Source: DATAWK01 sp036267255 (lineage in GTDB: Bacteria > Acidobacteriota > Terriglobia > Terriglobales > Acidobacteriaceae). From it: a stretch of 64,000 nt of DNA. Location: NCBI GenBank assembly GCA_036267255.1, contig DATAWK010000043.1, forward strand, positions 496,001-560,000. The letters are read 5' to 3'. Every line of letters starts with the position of its first letter. Positions within the stretch are counted from its first letter, which is position 1. Shown here in pieces: positions 46,331 through 55,209 of the stretch. A model generated the notes under the pieces. It did not search any database. It had not been told where the DNA came from and saw only the letters and a list, made by a program, of their open reading frames with translations. Both the position numbers and the translations under genes were made by a program.

Positions 46331-47650
46331 ATGCAGCCCGTCCTACACATGATCGCGTTGCTGTCTGCTCTGGCTGCAAGTTCTCTGATCTCCGCCATTT
46401 GGCAGGGAATGATCCTGGCCGCATGTGTGGCTTTATGTCTCCACCTGCTGCCGCAGACGACCGCCGCCATGCGCTCATTTGTTTGGACAGCAGTGCTTCT
46501 GCTGGTCGTGGCGCTCCACTTTGCGGCGAATGCCATGCAGCGTTCGCCCGGATTTGCATCGTCGCACGGACTGGCCGTACATCTGAACTTTCACTGGAGC
46601 GTCGCGGTCTTCGCTGTCTGGATTCTGTTTTCCATCGTTCGCGGATCGCAACTGGTTGTGAGTGCGGTTCGGCTGTATCAGATGGAAAGAAATGCAACAC
46701 CCATTGATGGCGGGCCGGCCTGCGCGGCGATCCTGCACAGCGCCCATCGGTCCGCGATCCTCTGTACTTCGACCGAAGTGGACGGCCCAAGCGTGATTGG
46801 GTTTGTTTCTCCCCGCATTCTCATTCCGGCTGCTCTTCTTGAAAAACTTTCGCCATCGGAGCTGCAGCAGGTTGTTCTTCATGAGATGGAGCATCTGCGC
46901 CGTGGCGACGATTGGATCAATCTACTGCAGAAGATCAGCCTCGTATTGTTCCCTCTGAATCCCGTGCTGCAGTGGATCGAGCGCCGTCTTTGCATCGAGC
47001 GCGAGCTGGCCTGCGACGATGGTGTTTTGCGATGCACCAGGGCTCCCAAAGCCTATGCAACCTGTCTGGCCAATTTGGCCGAGCATTCTATGCTGCATCG
47101 CAGAGCGTCGCTCGCGCTCCGCGCTTGGGAGCGGCATTCCGAATTGGCGAGCCGCGTACGCCGTATTCTGCAGCGGCCCGCTCTGGAGATTGGGCAGTCC
47201 CAGGCGAAGATGATGATCGGTGCGTTGGTGCTGGTGCTGGTGGGTGGCGCTACGGCCTTGTCGCATTGCCCTCAGCTCGTCACGTTTTCTCCTTCTTTGG
47301 TTTCACCAGGCATAACGACGGCGCCACGGCTTCTGGCTCCATCCCACTTTCAGGACGCAGTATTTCATCCGGGCAATGCTCACCCCTTGGCAATTAGCGC
47401 TACGATGCCGGAAAAGCAGCCGGCCAAAGAAATACCCGTCAGAAAAATTCGCCACCGCAAATCTCTCATCCGGCATCAGGAGGATCGCCGTGCTGTCCTA
47501 TCCTCCTGGGTGCTTGTAACCTACTGGAACGCAAACCCGCCTGCCTCGTCTGTGAAGTTCGCGGTTATCGAAACATCTCAACCTTTCTTTGATCCATCTC
47601 TCGATCTATCCGGGCGCGGAAATGACGCCTGGGTCGTCGTCCAACTCTAA
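46331..47650 (+). CDS. M56 family membrane metallopeptidase (BlaR1-like sensor)
   Basis: 439 residues. Several N-terminal membrane segments flank a cytoplasmic peptidase domain with HExxH at residues 184-188 (HEMEH) and ERELACDDG downstream. One membrane segment follows at about residue 295, and then an extracytoplasmic C-terminus of about 140 residues that is not a penicillin-binding-type sensor. It lacks the beta-lactam-binding serine domain of BlaR1, so the signal is probably different. It is 3 bases from blaI, and the two genes are likely a signal-transduction pair. Confidence 0.9.
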   Translation: MQPVLHMIALLSALAASSLISAIWQGMILAACVALCLHLLPQTTAAMRSFVWTAVLLLVVALHFAANAMQRSPGFASSHGLAVHLNFHWSVAVFAVWILFSIVRGSQLVVSAVRLYQMERNATPIDGGPACAAILHSAHRSAILCTSTEVDGPSVIGFVSPRILIPAALLEKLSPSELQQVVLHEMEHLRRGDDWINLLQKISLVLFPLNPVLQWIERRLCIERELACDDGVLRCTRAPKAYATCLANLAEHSMLHRRASLALRAWERHSELASRVRRILQRPALEIGQSQAKMMIGALVLVLVGGATALSHCPQLVTFSPSLVSPGITTAPRLLAPSHFQDAVFHPGNAHPLAISATMPEKQPAKEIPVRKIRHRKSLIRHQEDRRAVLSSWVLVTYWNANPPASSVKFAVIETSQPFFDPSLDLSGRGNDAWVVVQL

Positions 47651-47680
47651 CCAATTCAGCATTTACGGAGAAATTATCCT

Positions 47681-49231
47681 ATGCCAGATGTAACTAATAA
47701 ATTAGTTGAAACAATGAAAAAGAGTGCTGTTCCTGCCGGACTGATCGCTGCCGTTGTGCTGGGAGCTGCCCTCTTTTTCACTCATAGCGGTGTCCATGCT
47801 GCCGCCGCTGTCCCAGCCGCTCCGCCGCTCAATGATCAGAGTGTAGCGGCATTGACCTCGCTCGATCAGGCCATGGAATCGGTTGCAGCCCACGTCACGC
47901 CTGCAGTCGTCAATATCGCAGTCACCTCGAAGGGTTCTTCTGAGCAAGCCGTCTCGGAGGACGGCCAGCAATCTCTCCCACCGGGCTGGCAGCAATTTTT
48001 TGGACAGTTCGGTCCCCAGCAGCCGGAACAGCAGAGTCCGCAGCCTTTCCAACATGGTGTCGGCAGCGGAGTCATTATTTCTCCGGACGGATACATCGTT
48101 ACGAACAATCACGTCGTCGACGGCGCCGTTCAGATCCAGGTCACGTTGCACGACCGGCGCATCCTGAATGCGAAGCTGGTTGGCGTTGACAAGCTGACCG
48201 ACCTTGCCGTGCTGAAGGTGAACGCGACCAATCTGCCTTATATCCAATGGGGTGATTCTTCAAAGCTGCAGCCCGGCGAAACGGTCCTCGCCTTCGGCAG
48301 CCCCTTCGGGTATTTCCGGTTCTCGGTCACCCGCGGTATTGTGAGCGCAACGAACCGGCCCAATCCTTATTCGAATGATCCACGCAAGCCCGGTGACTTC
48401 ATCCAGACCGATGCAGCGATCAATCCCGGCAACTCCGGTGGCCCGCTGGTCAACGCATACGGGCAACTGGTTGGAATCGACACCTTCATCGTCTCCGACA
48501 GCGGATCGTTCTCTGGCGCTGGATTTGCGATTCCCTCGCAGATTGTCCGCTCCGTGGCAGAGCAGTTGATCAAGTCCGGCTCGGTGCAGCACGGCTACCT
48601 TGGCATGGGTATGAATGATGTGACACCCGATAACGCCCACTTCTTTAACCTGCACCAGGCTTCCGGTGCCATTGTTGCGCAGGTGGTGCCGAACTCGCCG
48701 GCAAGCCGTGCAGGTCTGCAGCGTGGCGATGTCATCAACGATCTCAATGGACAAAAAGTCCTCGATGCCAGCGCGTTGCAGGTTGCGGTGAGCGAGGAAA
48801 CACCCGGAACCAAAATCACTCTCGGTATCCTGCGCAATGGCAATCCGCAAACGCTGGATCTGACCGTAGGAAAATACGACGCGAACTCCCAGGTGGCCAG
48901 CGACAGCGACAATGCTGCCCCGCAAAGCGCAAAACTTGGCGTTGGCGTGGTCGATCTTACGCCGGATGTGCGCCAGCAGCTCCAAATACCCGACCAGCTT
49001 ACGGGCGTTGCGGTTGAGAGTGTGCGTCCCGGAAGCCCTGCGGAGAATGCGGGTCTTGCACCCGGAGATGTAATCCTGGAAGTCGATCGCCAGGCCGCTA
49101 CCTCTGCTGACAAATTCGTCAGTGAGGTGCACGCAAATCCCGCAGGACAGGACATGCTGCTCCTTGTATGGTCGAAGGGCGGCACAAGCTATCGCACAGT
49201 CCATCCTGAAATGGCCAATCAGAACAGCTAG
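47681..49231 (+). CDS. degP: DegP/HtrA-type periplasmic serine protease
   Basis: 516 residues. The catalytic triad is visible: His144 in TNNHVVDG, Asp174 in KLTDLAVLKV and Ser252 in NPGNSGGPLV. Two PDZ domains follow, at about residues 300-395 and 415-505. It degrades or chaperones misfolded envelope proteins. The chosen ATG at 47681 has GGAG upstream, but a second ATG at 47714 begins a typical signal peptide (MKKSAVPAGLIAAVVLG), so the true start may be there. A palindromic operator covers the first codons (47692-47707). The gene follows the M56 peptidase by 30 bases. Confidence 0.93.
   Translation: MPDVTNKLVETMKKSAVPAGLIAAVVLGAALFFTHSGVHAAAAVPAAPPLNDQSVAALTSLDQAMESVAAHVTPAVVNIAVTSKGSSEQAVSEDGQQSLPPGWQQFFGQFGPQQPEQQSPQPFQHGVGSGVIISPDGYIVTNNHVVDGAVQIQVTLHDRRILNAKLVGVDKLTDLAVLKVNATNLPYIQWGDSSKLQPGETVLAFGSPFGYFRFSVTRGIVSATNRPNPYSNDPRKPGDFIQTDAAINPGNSGGPLVNAYGQLVGIDTFIVSDSGSFSGAGFAIPSQIVRSVAEQLIKSGSVQHGYLGMGMNDVTPDNAHFFNLHQASGAIVAQVVPNSPASRAGLQRGDVINDLNGQKVLDASALQVAVSEETPGTKITLGILRNGNPQTLDLTVGKYDANSQVASDSDNAAPQSAKLGVGVVDLTPDVRQQLQIPDQLTGVAVESVRPGSPAENAGLAPGDVILEVDRQAATSADKFVSEVHANPAGQDMLLLVWSKGGTSYRTVHPEMANQNS
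47692..47707. promoter_or_regulatory. Second BlaI-type operator, inside or beside the degP start
   Basis: Perfect 7-2-7 inverted repeat AACTAAT-AA-ATTAGTT, with half-sites identical to those at 45852-45867. It lies 11 bases after the ATG at 47681 and 7 bases before the second ATG at 47714, so repressor bound here would block transcription or initiation of degP. Confidence 0.7.
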
Positions 49232-49269
49232 AGTGTTTCCACGATTGTGGTGCATTGGTAACACGCACG

Positions 49270-49300
49270 GCACAGGCATTCCTCAAAAGAATGCCTGTGC
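49270..49300 (+). terminator. Strong hairpin downstream of degP
   Basis: Perfect 12-bp stem GCACAGGCATTC / GAATGCCTGTGC with a 7-base loop, 39 bases after the degP stop. A partial outer stem extends it. The following T-tract is short, so either termination or 3'-end protection is possible. Confidence 0.7.
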
Positions 49301-49476
49301 CTCGTGCAATCATCCGTAATGGGAATATCCTCTGCTTTCTTTATTTTCCTTCAACCCGCAGCTCCCTGAATCCATCTTTCCGGAAAATCCATCGTTGAAT
49401 CTCAAAGGATCGAGAAACGCCCGTTCTGCGCATAGGGGAAAGCACGCATGGATGCGGTCTGCTAAAGTTCTTTGCT

Positions 49477-50319
49477 ATGGAAATCTGCTTCGTTCATCTC
49501 GCAACCAAACGCTCCGGCGTTATCGCGCTGCTCGTGCTGACGTTGTGTTTCGCGCCGCACCGGTTGCATGCGCAAACCCCTGCCACATCGACACCTGCCG
49601 TGCCAGAATGGGCGCAGCCCGGTACGGCCACGCACGACCAGGTACCGCCTCCGGAGAATTTTCACAGGCCGAGCAGAAATTTCGATACACCGATCGGCAT
49701 ATTCCAAGGGCAATCGGACATCGGCGCCGCGCTGGTGCCGGGCAGCGCCAGCTATAACGCCGGCACGAAGCAGTACACCATCCACTCCGCCGGCTACAAC
49801 ATCTGGTACTCGCGCGATGAGTTCCGTTTTCTCTGGAAGAAAATGTCCGGCGATTTTTCTCTCGCAGCCGACGTCACGTTCCCAGACCCGAAGGGTTTCA
49901 GCGACCGCAAGGCCGTCCTGGTCATTCGCCAGAGTCTCGATGACGATTCCAAGGAAGCCATGGCCGGCGAGCACGGTACAGGCATGATCCATCTGGCGTG
50001 GCGTCCGTATAAAGGAGCGGTGGACTTCAAGGATTACGAGTATCGCCTCGGCGCCATCGGATTGCCCGGTGCCGCCGATCCTACCGATCTCATTCCCATC
50101 ATGGCCAAACGCATCGGAATCGAAAAGCGCGGCGACGCTGTTACGCTCTTCGTCAGTTTGGAGGGAGAACCCCTGCACCAGTTTGGCCCTCCGATTCACC
50201 TGCACTTCGATGGACCTTTTTACGTGGGCATCGGTTTCTGCTCGCATTTGCCAGTCACGCTGGATACTGCCGTGCTCTCCAACGTCGTTCTTGAGAACGC
50301 AGCGGGCAAGGTCCACTAG
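49477..50319 (+). CDS. Secreted beta-sandwich protein of unknown function
   Basis: 280 residues with a signal peptide ending near HAQTP. The mature protein is predicted as a concanavalin-like beta sandwich: segments such as RKAVLVIRQSLDDDSKEAMA and FDGPFYVGIGFCSHLP suggest the jelly-roll region seen in proteins of the DUF1349 or regulator-of-cellulase type. The catalytic residues typical of glycosidases could not be identified. It precedes the rhamnose cluster by 109 bases on the same strand but may be independent of it. Confidence 0.75.
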   Translation: MEICFVHLATKRSGVIALLVLTLCFAPHRLHAQTPATSTPAVPEWAQPGTATHDQVPPPENFHRPSRNFDTPIGIFQGQSDIGAALVPGSASYNAGTKQYTIHSAGYNIWYSRDEFRFLWKKMSGDFSLAADVTFPDPKGFSDRKAVLVIRQSLDDDSKEAMAGEHGTGMIHLAWRPYKGAVDFKDYEYRLGAIGLPGAADPTDLIPIMAKRIGIEKRGDAVTLFVSLEGEPLHQFGPPIHLHFDGPFYVGIGFCSHLPVTLDTAVLSNVVLENAAGKVH

Positions 50320-50361
50320 AGCGAAACGGCGCTTGCGTGGATGGGTATCTTTACTCGGGGA

Positions 50362-50381
50362 ACGATCCAACGTAAGATCGT
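50362..50381. promoter_or_regulatory. Inverted repeat upstream of the rhamnose isomerase gene
   Basis: Perfect 6-8-6 repeat ACGATC-N8-GATCGT ending 47 bases before the isomerase start. A plausible operator for the IclR/sugar-binding regulator encoded downstream, but no second copy was found near the other rha genes. Confidence 0.35.
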
Positions 50382-50428
50382 GTCGTAGTTTCAATAGGGA
50401 GTTTGTTTCTGGTTGATAGGAGTCCGGC

Positions 50429-51610
50429 TTGCACACCATACAAGAAGAGCGGATCAGGAAGGCTCTCGATTCGCTTAGGATCGAACTTCCGTCATGGGGT
50501 TTCGCCAATACCGGCACTCGTTTCGGCAAGTTTCTGCAGGCCGAGGCCGCGACCTGCATCGAAGATAAGTTTGCGGACGCTGCCGAGGTGAACGCTCTGA
50601 CCGGTTGCTGCCCAACTCTGGCACTGCATGTCGGATGGGATCTGCCCGGTGGCGAAGGAGATGCAGCAAAGATCCGCACCCTGGAATCGAGGCACGGCAT
50701 TCGCGCCGGTTCCATCAATCCCAATCTCTTTGAACGGCAGGAATATAAGTTCGGGTCGATCTGCAACCCGGATCGTGGAGTGCGAAAGCTGGCGCTGCAG
50801 CATTTGCTGGAATCGGTACAGATCGCAAAGACGCTGCATTCGCGAGATATCTCCTTGTGGATCGCGGATGGATCCAATTATCCTGGGGCGCAGAACATCC
50901 GGAAGAGAATCGACTGGATGGCCGAGGCCCTGTCGGCAACGCATGCCGAACTGGGTCCGGATCAGCGAATGTTGATCGAATATAAACCATTCGAACCGGC
51001 GTTCTACCACACCGATATTGCCGACTGGGGAATGGCTCTATTGCTGGCGCGACAGGCCGGCCCGCAAGCGGCAGTGCTCGTCGATACCGGGCACCATTAT
51101 CAGAGTCAGAATATTGAACAGATCGTCGTATGGCTGCTTCGCGAAGGCCTGCTGGGAGGGTTCCATTTCAATGACCGCAAATATGCGGATGACGATCTCA
51201 CATTAGGCTCCATCGATCCTTATCAGGTGTTCCGAATCTTCCATGAATTGCTCTCAGCGGACCACGGCTTCGATCCGGTCGCGTTCATGGTTGACCAGAG
51301 CCACAATGTGAAGGGGAAAATGGAGGCGATGGTCCAGACCGTATGCACCGCGCAGGAGATCTTCGCCAAAGCTGCCTGTGTCGATCGCGAGGAACTGACG
51401 GAACATCAGGATCGCTGCCGTACGGTAGAAGCGGAAGAGTGCTTGCGCCACGCCTTCTGGTTTGACGTGCGTCCGGCAATCCGTGCCTGGAGAAAAGAGC
51501 GGGGTCTGCCGGAAGATCCGCTCATGGCACTGCGCCAAAGCGGATATCTCGAACGTATTCGGACGGAACGGAGTGTGGCGAATGCAAAGGCAATCACGTC
51601 ATATGCATGA
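50429..51610 (+). CDS. rhaI: L-rhamnose isomerase (RhaI type, TIM barrel)
   Basis: 393 residues from a TTG start with AGGAG 6 bases upstream. Converts L-rhamnose to L-rhamnulose in the cytoplasm using a divalent metal. Metal ligands are expected in the segments LIEYKPFEPAFYHTD, VDTGHHYQSQN and FHFNDRKYADDDL. It belongs to the RhaI group of Pseudomonas stutzeri/alpha-proteobacterial type, not the RhaA group of enterics. First gene of the rhamnose cluster. Confidence 0.9.
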   Translation: MHTIQEERIRKALDSLRIELPSWGFANTGTRFGKFLQAEAATCIEDKFADAAEVNALTGCCPTLALHVGWDLPGGEGDAAKIRTLESRHGIRAGSINPNLFERQEYKFGSICNPDRGVRKLALQHLLESVQIAKTLHSRDISLWIADGSNYPGAQNIRKRIDWMAEALSATHAELGPDQRMLIEYKPFEPAFYHTDIADWGMALLLARQAGPQAAVLVDTGHHYQSQNIEQIVVWLLREGLLGGFHFNDRKYADDDLTLGSIDPYQVFRIFHELLSADHGFDPVAFMVDQSHNVKGKMEAMVQTVCTAQEIFAKAACVDREELTEHQDRCRTVEAEECLRHAFWFDVRPAIRAWRKERGLPEDPLMALRQSGYLERIRTERSVANAKAITSYA

Positions 51611-51702
51611 GCAGCCCAGCCGGACTTGTGACATTTCTGAAATGCATTCCAATAACGAAACGCGTGTGCATAGCTGGCTGAAATTTGATCCGAGGTCCTG
51701 CC

Positions 51703-52842
51703 TTGCGTAAATCTGCTCCGAAGCGGCTGTATCTCATCCCGGTTTTGTCTAAAGCGCTGGATATTTTTGAACTTCTTCAGCAGCAGGACCAGCCTATGTC
51801 GCTGGAAGCGGTGTACCAGCGCACGCGCATCTCCAAAACCACTGTGTATCGCATTCTGAAAACCTTTGTTCATCGAGGGTACGTTGCACAATCGCAGGAT
51901 GGGCTGTACCGGCTCATCACCCGGCCGCGCAAGATACGCTTTGGATTCGGCAAACAGAGCGGCGAAATGCCTTTTTCCGAGGCTGTGACGGCGAGCCTTC
52001 AGGATGCAGCGACGCAGGCGGGTATCGATCTTCTCATTCTCGACAATCGCTATGACGCCGCAACGGCGGTAAAAGCTGCGGAGGAATTTGTACGCAACCG
52101 CGTGGACCTCGTGATTGAATTTCAGATTGATCGGAAGGTGGCGCCGATCATCGCCGACAAAATTGCCGTCGCGGGCATCCCACTGATTGCCGTTGATATT
52201 CCCCATCCTCACGCCACCTATTTCGGCGTAGACAATTTTCGCGTCGGTATGGAGGCAGGCAAATTTCTGGCTGACTACGCTGTCTCGAACTGGGGCGGGA
52301 AAGTGGACTGGGTGCTGGGACTAGACATTGTGGATGCAGGACCACTGGTGCAAAGCCGGACCACTGGGATGTTTGAGGGTATACGCACCCGGATGCCGGA
52401 TCTGCCTGTCGAGTCGCTTGTGCGTATGGACGGTCGGGGCATCCGCGAAAAAAGCTTGAGGATGACTGCCGATTTTCTGAAGCGGCATCCGAACGATCGG
52501 CATATTCTGATCGCCGCAGCCACGGATACAAGCGCGCTGGGAGCGCTCGAGGCAGTCCGCAGTCTGAAGCGCGAAAAACATGTGGCAATCGTAGGGCAAG
52601 ACTGCATTCCGGAAGCGATCGAGGAGATGCAACGTCCGCGAAGCCCCTGGATTGCTTCTGTTTCGCATGAAGCGGAGAACTATGGCCCCATGCTCATTCA
52701 GCTTGGGTTGTCTATCCTGCACGGGCAGACTGTAGCGCCGTACAACTATGTGGAGCACAAGCTCGTTACAGCAGAGACCGTGCGAACTGCGCGATCACCG
52801 GCTGCGATAGCGAACAACAGCAAGCGATCGACCGCTCGTTGA
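51703..52842 (+). CDS. Hybrid regulator: IclR-like HTH fused to periplasmic-binding-type sugar domain
   Basis: 379 residues from a TTG at 51703, preceded by GAGG at a 7-base spacing. The N-terminal 60 residues match an IclR-type winged helix (LEAVYQRTRISKTTVYRILK). The remaining 320 residues match the LacI/RbsB-type sugar-binding domain rather than the usual IclR effector domain: DLLILDNRYDAATAVKAAEE near the first lobe, and the hinge segment ILIAAATDTSALGALEAVRS. The gene lies inside the rhamnose cluster and is probably the rhamnose- or rhamnulose-responsive regulator of it. The combination of domains is unusual. Confidence 0.85.
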   Translation: MRKSAPKRLYLIPVLSKALDIFELLQQQDQPMSLEAVYQRTRISKTTVYRILKTFVHRGYVAQSQDGLYRLITRPRKIRFGFGKQSGEMPFSEAVTASLQDAATQAGIDLLILDNRYDAATAVKAAEEFVRNRVDLVIEFQIDRKVAPIIADKIAVAGIPLIAVDIPHPHATYFGVDNFRVGMEAGKFLADYAVSNWGGKVDWVLGLDIVDAGPLVQSRTTGMFEGIRTRMPDLPVESLVRMDGRGIREKSLRMTADFLKRHPNDRHILIAAATDTSALGALEAVRSLKREKHVAIVGQDCIPEAIEEMQRPRSPWIASVSHEAENYGPMLIQLGLSILHGQTVAPYNYVEHKLVTAETVRTARSPAAIANNSKRSTAR

Positions 52843-52874
52843 TTCTCCTGTTCTCTGCTTCTCCTGTTTTCTGC
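52843..52874. repeat. Tandem 16-base direct repeat after the regulator gene
   Basis: Two adjacent 16-base copies (TTCTCCTGTTCTCTGC and TTCTCCTGTTTTCTGC) with one mismatch, directly after the regulator stop codon and about 120 bases before the aldolase start. Downstream lies an AT-rich stretch with the inverted repeat AATAT-N10-ATATT at 52928-52947, probably the aldolase promoter. Confidence 0.6.
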
Positions 52875-52992
52875 GGAAGGAATGTATGTGGAGCGCAAAG
52901 CAGCGTTGTAGTGCTCTCCGGGCAATTAATATCTGTATAGAAATATTCGCTCTATTGATATTCAATGGGGCATGATTCTGAGCGGAGACACT

Positions 52993-55209
52993 ATGAAGAC
53001 TCTCGCCGATCTGCGTTATCTCAGCGATCTCTGGGATGAAAAAATTGCTGCCGGACTGGATGAGCCTGAGCTTCTCCGTTACCGCTCGAACCTGTTGGGC
53101 GCCGACTTGCGCATCACGAATTTTGGCGGAGGCAATACCAGTTCGAAAATCATCCAATCCGACCCACTGACCGGAGAACCGACCCAGGTGCTTTGGGTCA
53201 AGGGGAGCGGCGGCGATCTGGGAAGTATCCGGCGCAAAGGCTTCGCGACGCTGTATCTGGAGAAGCTGCATGCACTGGAGGTGCAGTACGGTGGCGTAGA
53301 CAAGGAGGATCTCATGGTGGAAAAGTATCCGCTATGTACCTTCGATCAGAATTCCGTTGTGGCTTCGATTGATACACCTCTGCATGGCTTTCTTCCCTTC
53401 CGCCATGTCGATCATCTGCATCCGGACTGGGCCATCGCGCTTGCGGCTTCGGCCAATGGCAAAGAGAAGATGGAAGAGTTCAACCGGAAATTTGGACATC
53501 GGCTGGTGTGGTTGCCGTGGCAGCGTCCTGGTTTTGAGTTGGGGTTGATGCTGCGTCGCGCCGTTAAAGAGGAGCCGGGCGTCAATGGAGTCGTGCTTGG
53601 TGGGCACGGACTGTTTACCTGGGGTGACACGCAGCGCGAGTGCTACCGGAATACTCTAAAGATCATCGACGATCTTGGACAGTTTGTGCAGGAGCACGTG
53701 GAGCATAAGCGAAGCGCCATTTTCGGCGGCGAGATGTGCAAGGCGCGAGCGGACCGCAGAGATATTGCTCTGGAACTGATGCCATTTCTTCGCGGGCAAG
53801 TATCGCAACACAAACGGATGATCGGCAGCTGGACAGACCTGCCGGAAGTGATGGAATTTGTGAATGCGCACGATGCAGCGGCATTCGCGCATCTGGGTAC
53901 AAGTTGTCCGGACCACTTCATCCGCACGAAGATCCGGCCGATGTTCGTGGCTGCGAAAGCGAAAGACGAAGTTGCGGTATTGAAGAAGAAGATCGAATCA
54001 GCGCTGGCTCTGTATCGCACAGAATACGAAGACTATTACCGGCGGCATGCCGAACCGTCATCTCCGGCAATGCGGGATGCAACTCCGGCAGTCGTGCTGA
54101 TTCCAGGCATCGGCATGTTCTCTTTCGGGAAGAACAAGGCGGAGTCCCGGATCACAGGTGAGTTTTACATCAATGCGATTCACGTGATGGAAGGCGCCAC
54201 CGGACTCGCTGGCACAAGCGCGGTCACGGAAGTTCCACAGGCTGGAGCGGCCGCATCCAGCGCGTCGTTCACCGTTCATGCGAATTACGTGTCGCTGCCT
54301 GCATCCGAAGCATTCCGCATCGAGTATTGGGCGCTCGAAGAGGCGAAGATTCAAAGGCAGCCACGGGAAAAGGAGCTGAGCCGGCGAATCGTTCTCATTG
54401 TGGGTGGAGCAAGCGGCATTGGAAGAGCGACCGTTTGTCTCGCAACACAACGTGGAGCGCATGTCATGATTGCCGACCGTGATTTGCCCGGCGCTACGAC
54501 TGTCGCGAAGGAAGCGCAGGAGCTTGTCGGGCTCGCCAGAAACGAAACGATCGGCACCGCCGAAATCGACATTCGTGACCGGAATGCAATCGGGTCGGCC
54601 ATCCAAGCAACCGTGGCGCAGTTCGGCGGTCTGGACATCCTGATCAATACCGCGGCAGTCTTTCCGGCGTCTCCTACAGGCGTCATCGATGACCGCATGT
54701 GGGCAACAACGCTCGATCTGAATGTGACAGCCAACTATCTGCTCGCCGACGAAGCATCGAAGCTGTTCGCTTTGCAGAACCTGGACGGCGTTATCGTGCT
54801 CACCAGCTCCGCGAATGCCGTTGTGCCAAAACGCGGCAGTGAGGCATACGACGTGAGCAAGGCGGCGTTGAGTCATTTGGTACGGGAGCTGGCGGTTTCT
54901 CTCGCTCCGCGCGTGCGCGTGAACGGCATCAGTCCGGCCACCGTTGTCAAAGGCTCGACTATGTTTCCGCGAGATCGCGTCATCGCATCGTTAAACAAGT
55001 ACGGCATCGCGTTTGATTCCGCGGCCAGCGACGAACAGTTGCGCGATCTTCTGGCGGAATTCTATGCCCAGCGCACGCTGACGCATCGGTCCATCGACCC
55101 CGAAGACTGTGCACAAGCGATCTTGTTCCTGGCCGGCCCGTATGCACGATGTACCAGCGGGCACCTCATCCCGGTCGACGGCGGATTGCCTGAGGCATTT
55201 TTGCGGTGA
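52993..55209 (+). CDS. rhaEW: Fused rhamnulose-1-phosphate aldolase / short-chain dehydrogenase (RhaEW)
   Basis: 738 residues from the ATG at 52993 with GGAG just upstream. The N-terminal ~400 residues are a class II aldolase/adducin domain (FGGGNTSSKI; GGHGLFTWGDT). The C-terminal ~280 residues are a short-chain dehydrogenase: cofactor loop VGGASGIGRATVC and active-site motif YDVSKAA. The aldolase splits rhamnulose 1-phosphate into dihydroxyacetone phosphate and L-lactaldehyde, and the dehydrogenase oxidises the latter to lactate. Overlaps rhaB by 4 bases. Confidence 0.94.
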   Translation: MKTLADLRYLSDLWDEKIAAGLDEPELLRYRSNLLGADLRITNFGGGNTSSKIIQSDPLTGEPTQVLWVKGSGGDLGSIRRKGFATLYLEKLHALEVQYGGVDKEDLMVEKYPLCTFDQNSVVASIDTPLHGFLPFRHVDHLHPDWAIALAASANGKEKMEEFNRKFGHRLVWLPWQRPGFELGLMLRRAVKEEPGVNGVVLGGHGLFTWGDTQRECYRNTLKIIDDLGQFVQEHVEHKRSAIFGGEMCKARADRRDIALELMPFLRGQVSQHKRMIGSWTDLPEVMEFVNAHDAAAFAHLGTSCPDHFIRTKIRPMFVAAKAKDEVAVLKKKIESALALYRTEYEDYYRRHAEPSSPAMRDATPAVVLIPGIGMFSFGKNKAESRITGEFYINAIHVMEGATGLAGTSAVTEVPQAGAAASSASFTVHANYVSLPASEAFRIEYWALEEAKIQRQPREKELSRRIVLIVGGASGIGRATVCLATQRGAHVMIADRDLPGATTVAKEAQELVGLARNETIGTAEIDIRDRNAIGSAIQATVAQFGGLDILINTAAVFPASPTGVIDDRMWATTLDLNVTANYLLADEASKLFALQNLDGVIVLTSSANAVVPKRGSEAYDVSKAALSHLVRELAVSLAPRVRVNGISPATVVKGSTMFPRDRVIASLNKYGIAFDSAASDEQLRDLLAEFYAQRTLTHRSIDPEDCAQAILFLAGPYARCTSGHLIPVDGGLPEAFLR

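Noticed and set aside
45929..47650. Calling the BlaI/M56 pair a beta-lactam resistance sensor
   Set aside because: The M56 protein lacks a penicillin-binding sensor domain, and the nearest predicted target is degP rather than a beta-lactamase.
48260..49279. 339-codon minus-strand frame over degP
   Set aside because: Shadow of the degP coding region, no family similarity and no ribosome site.
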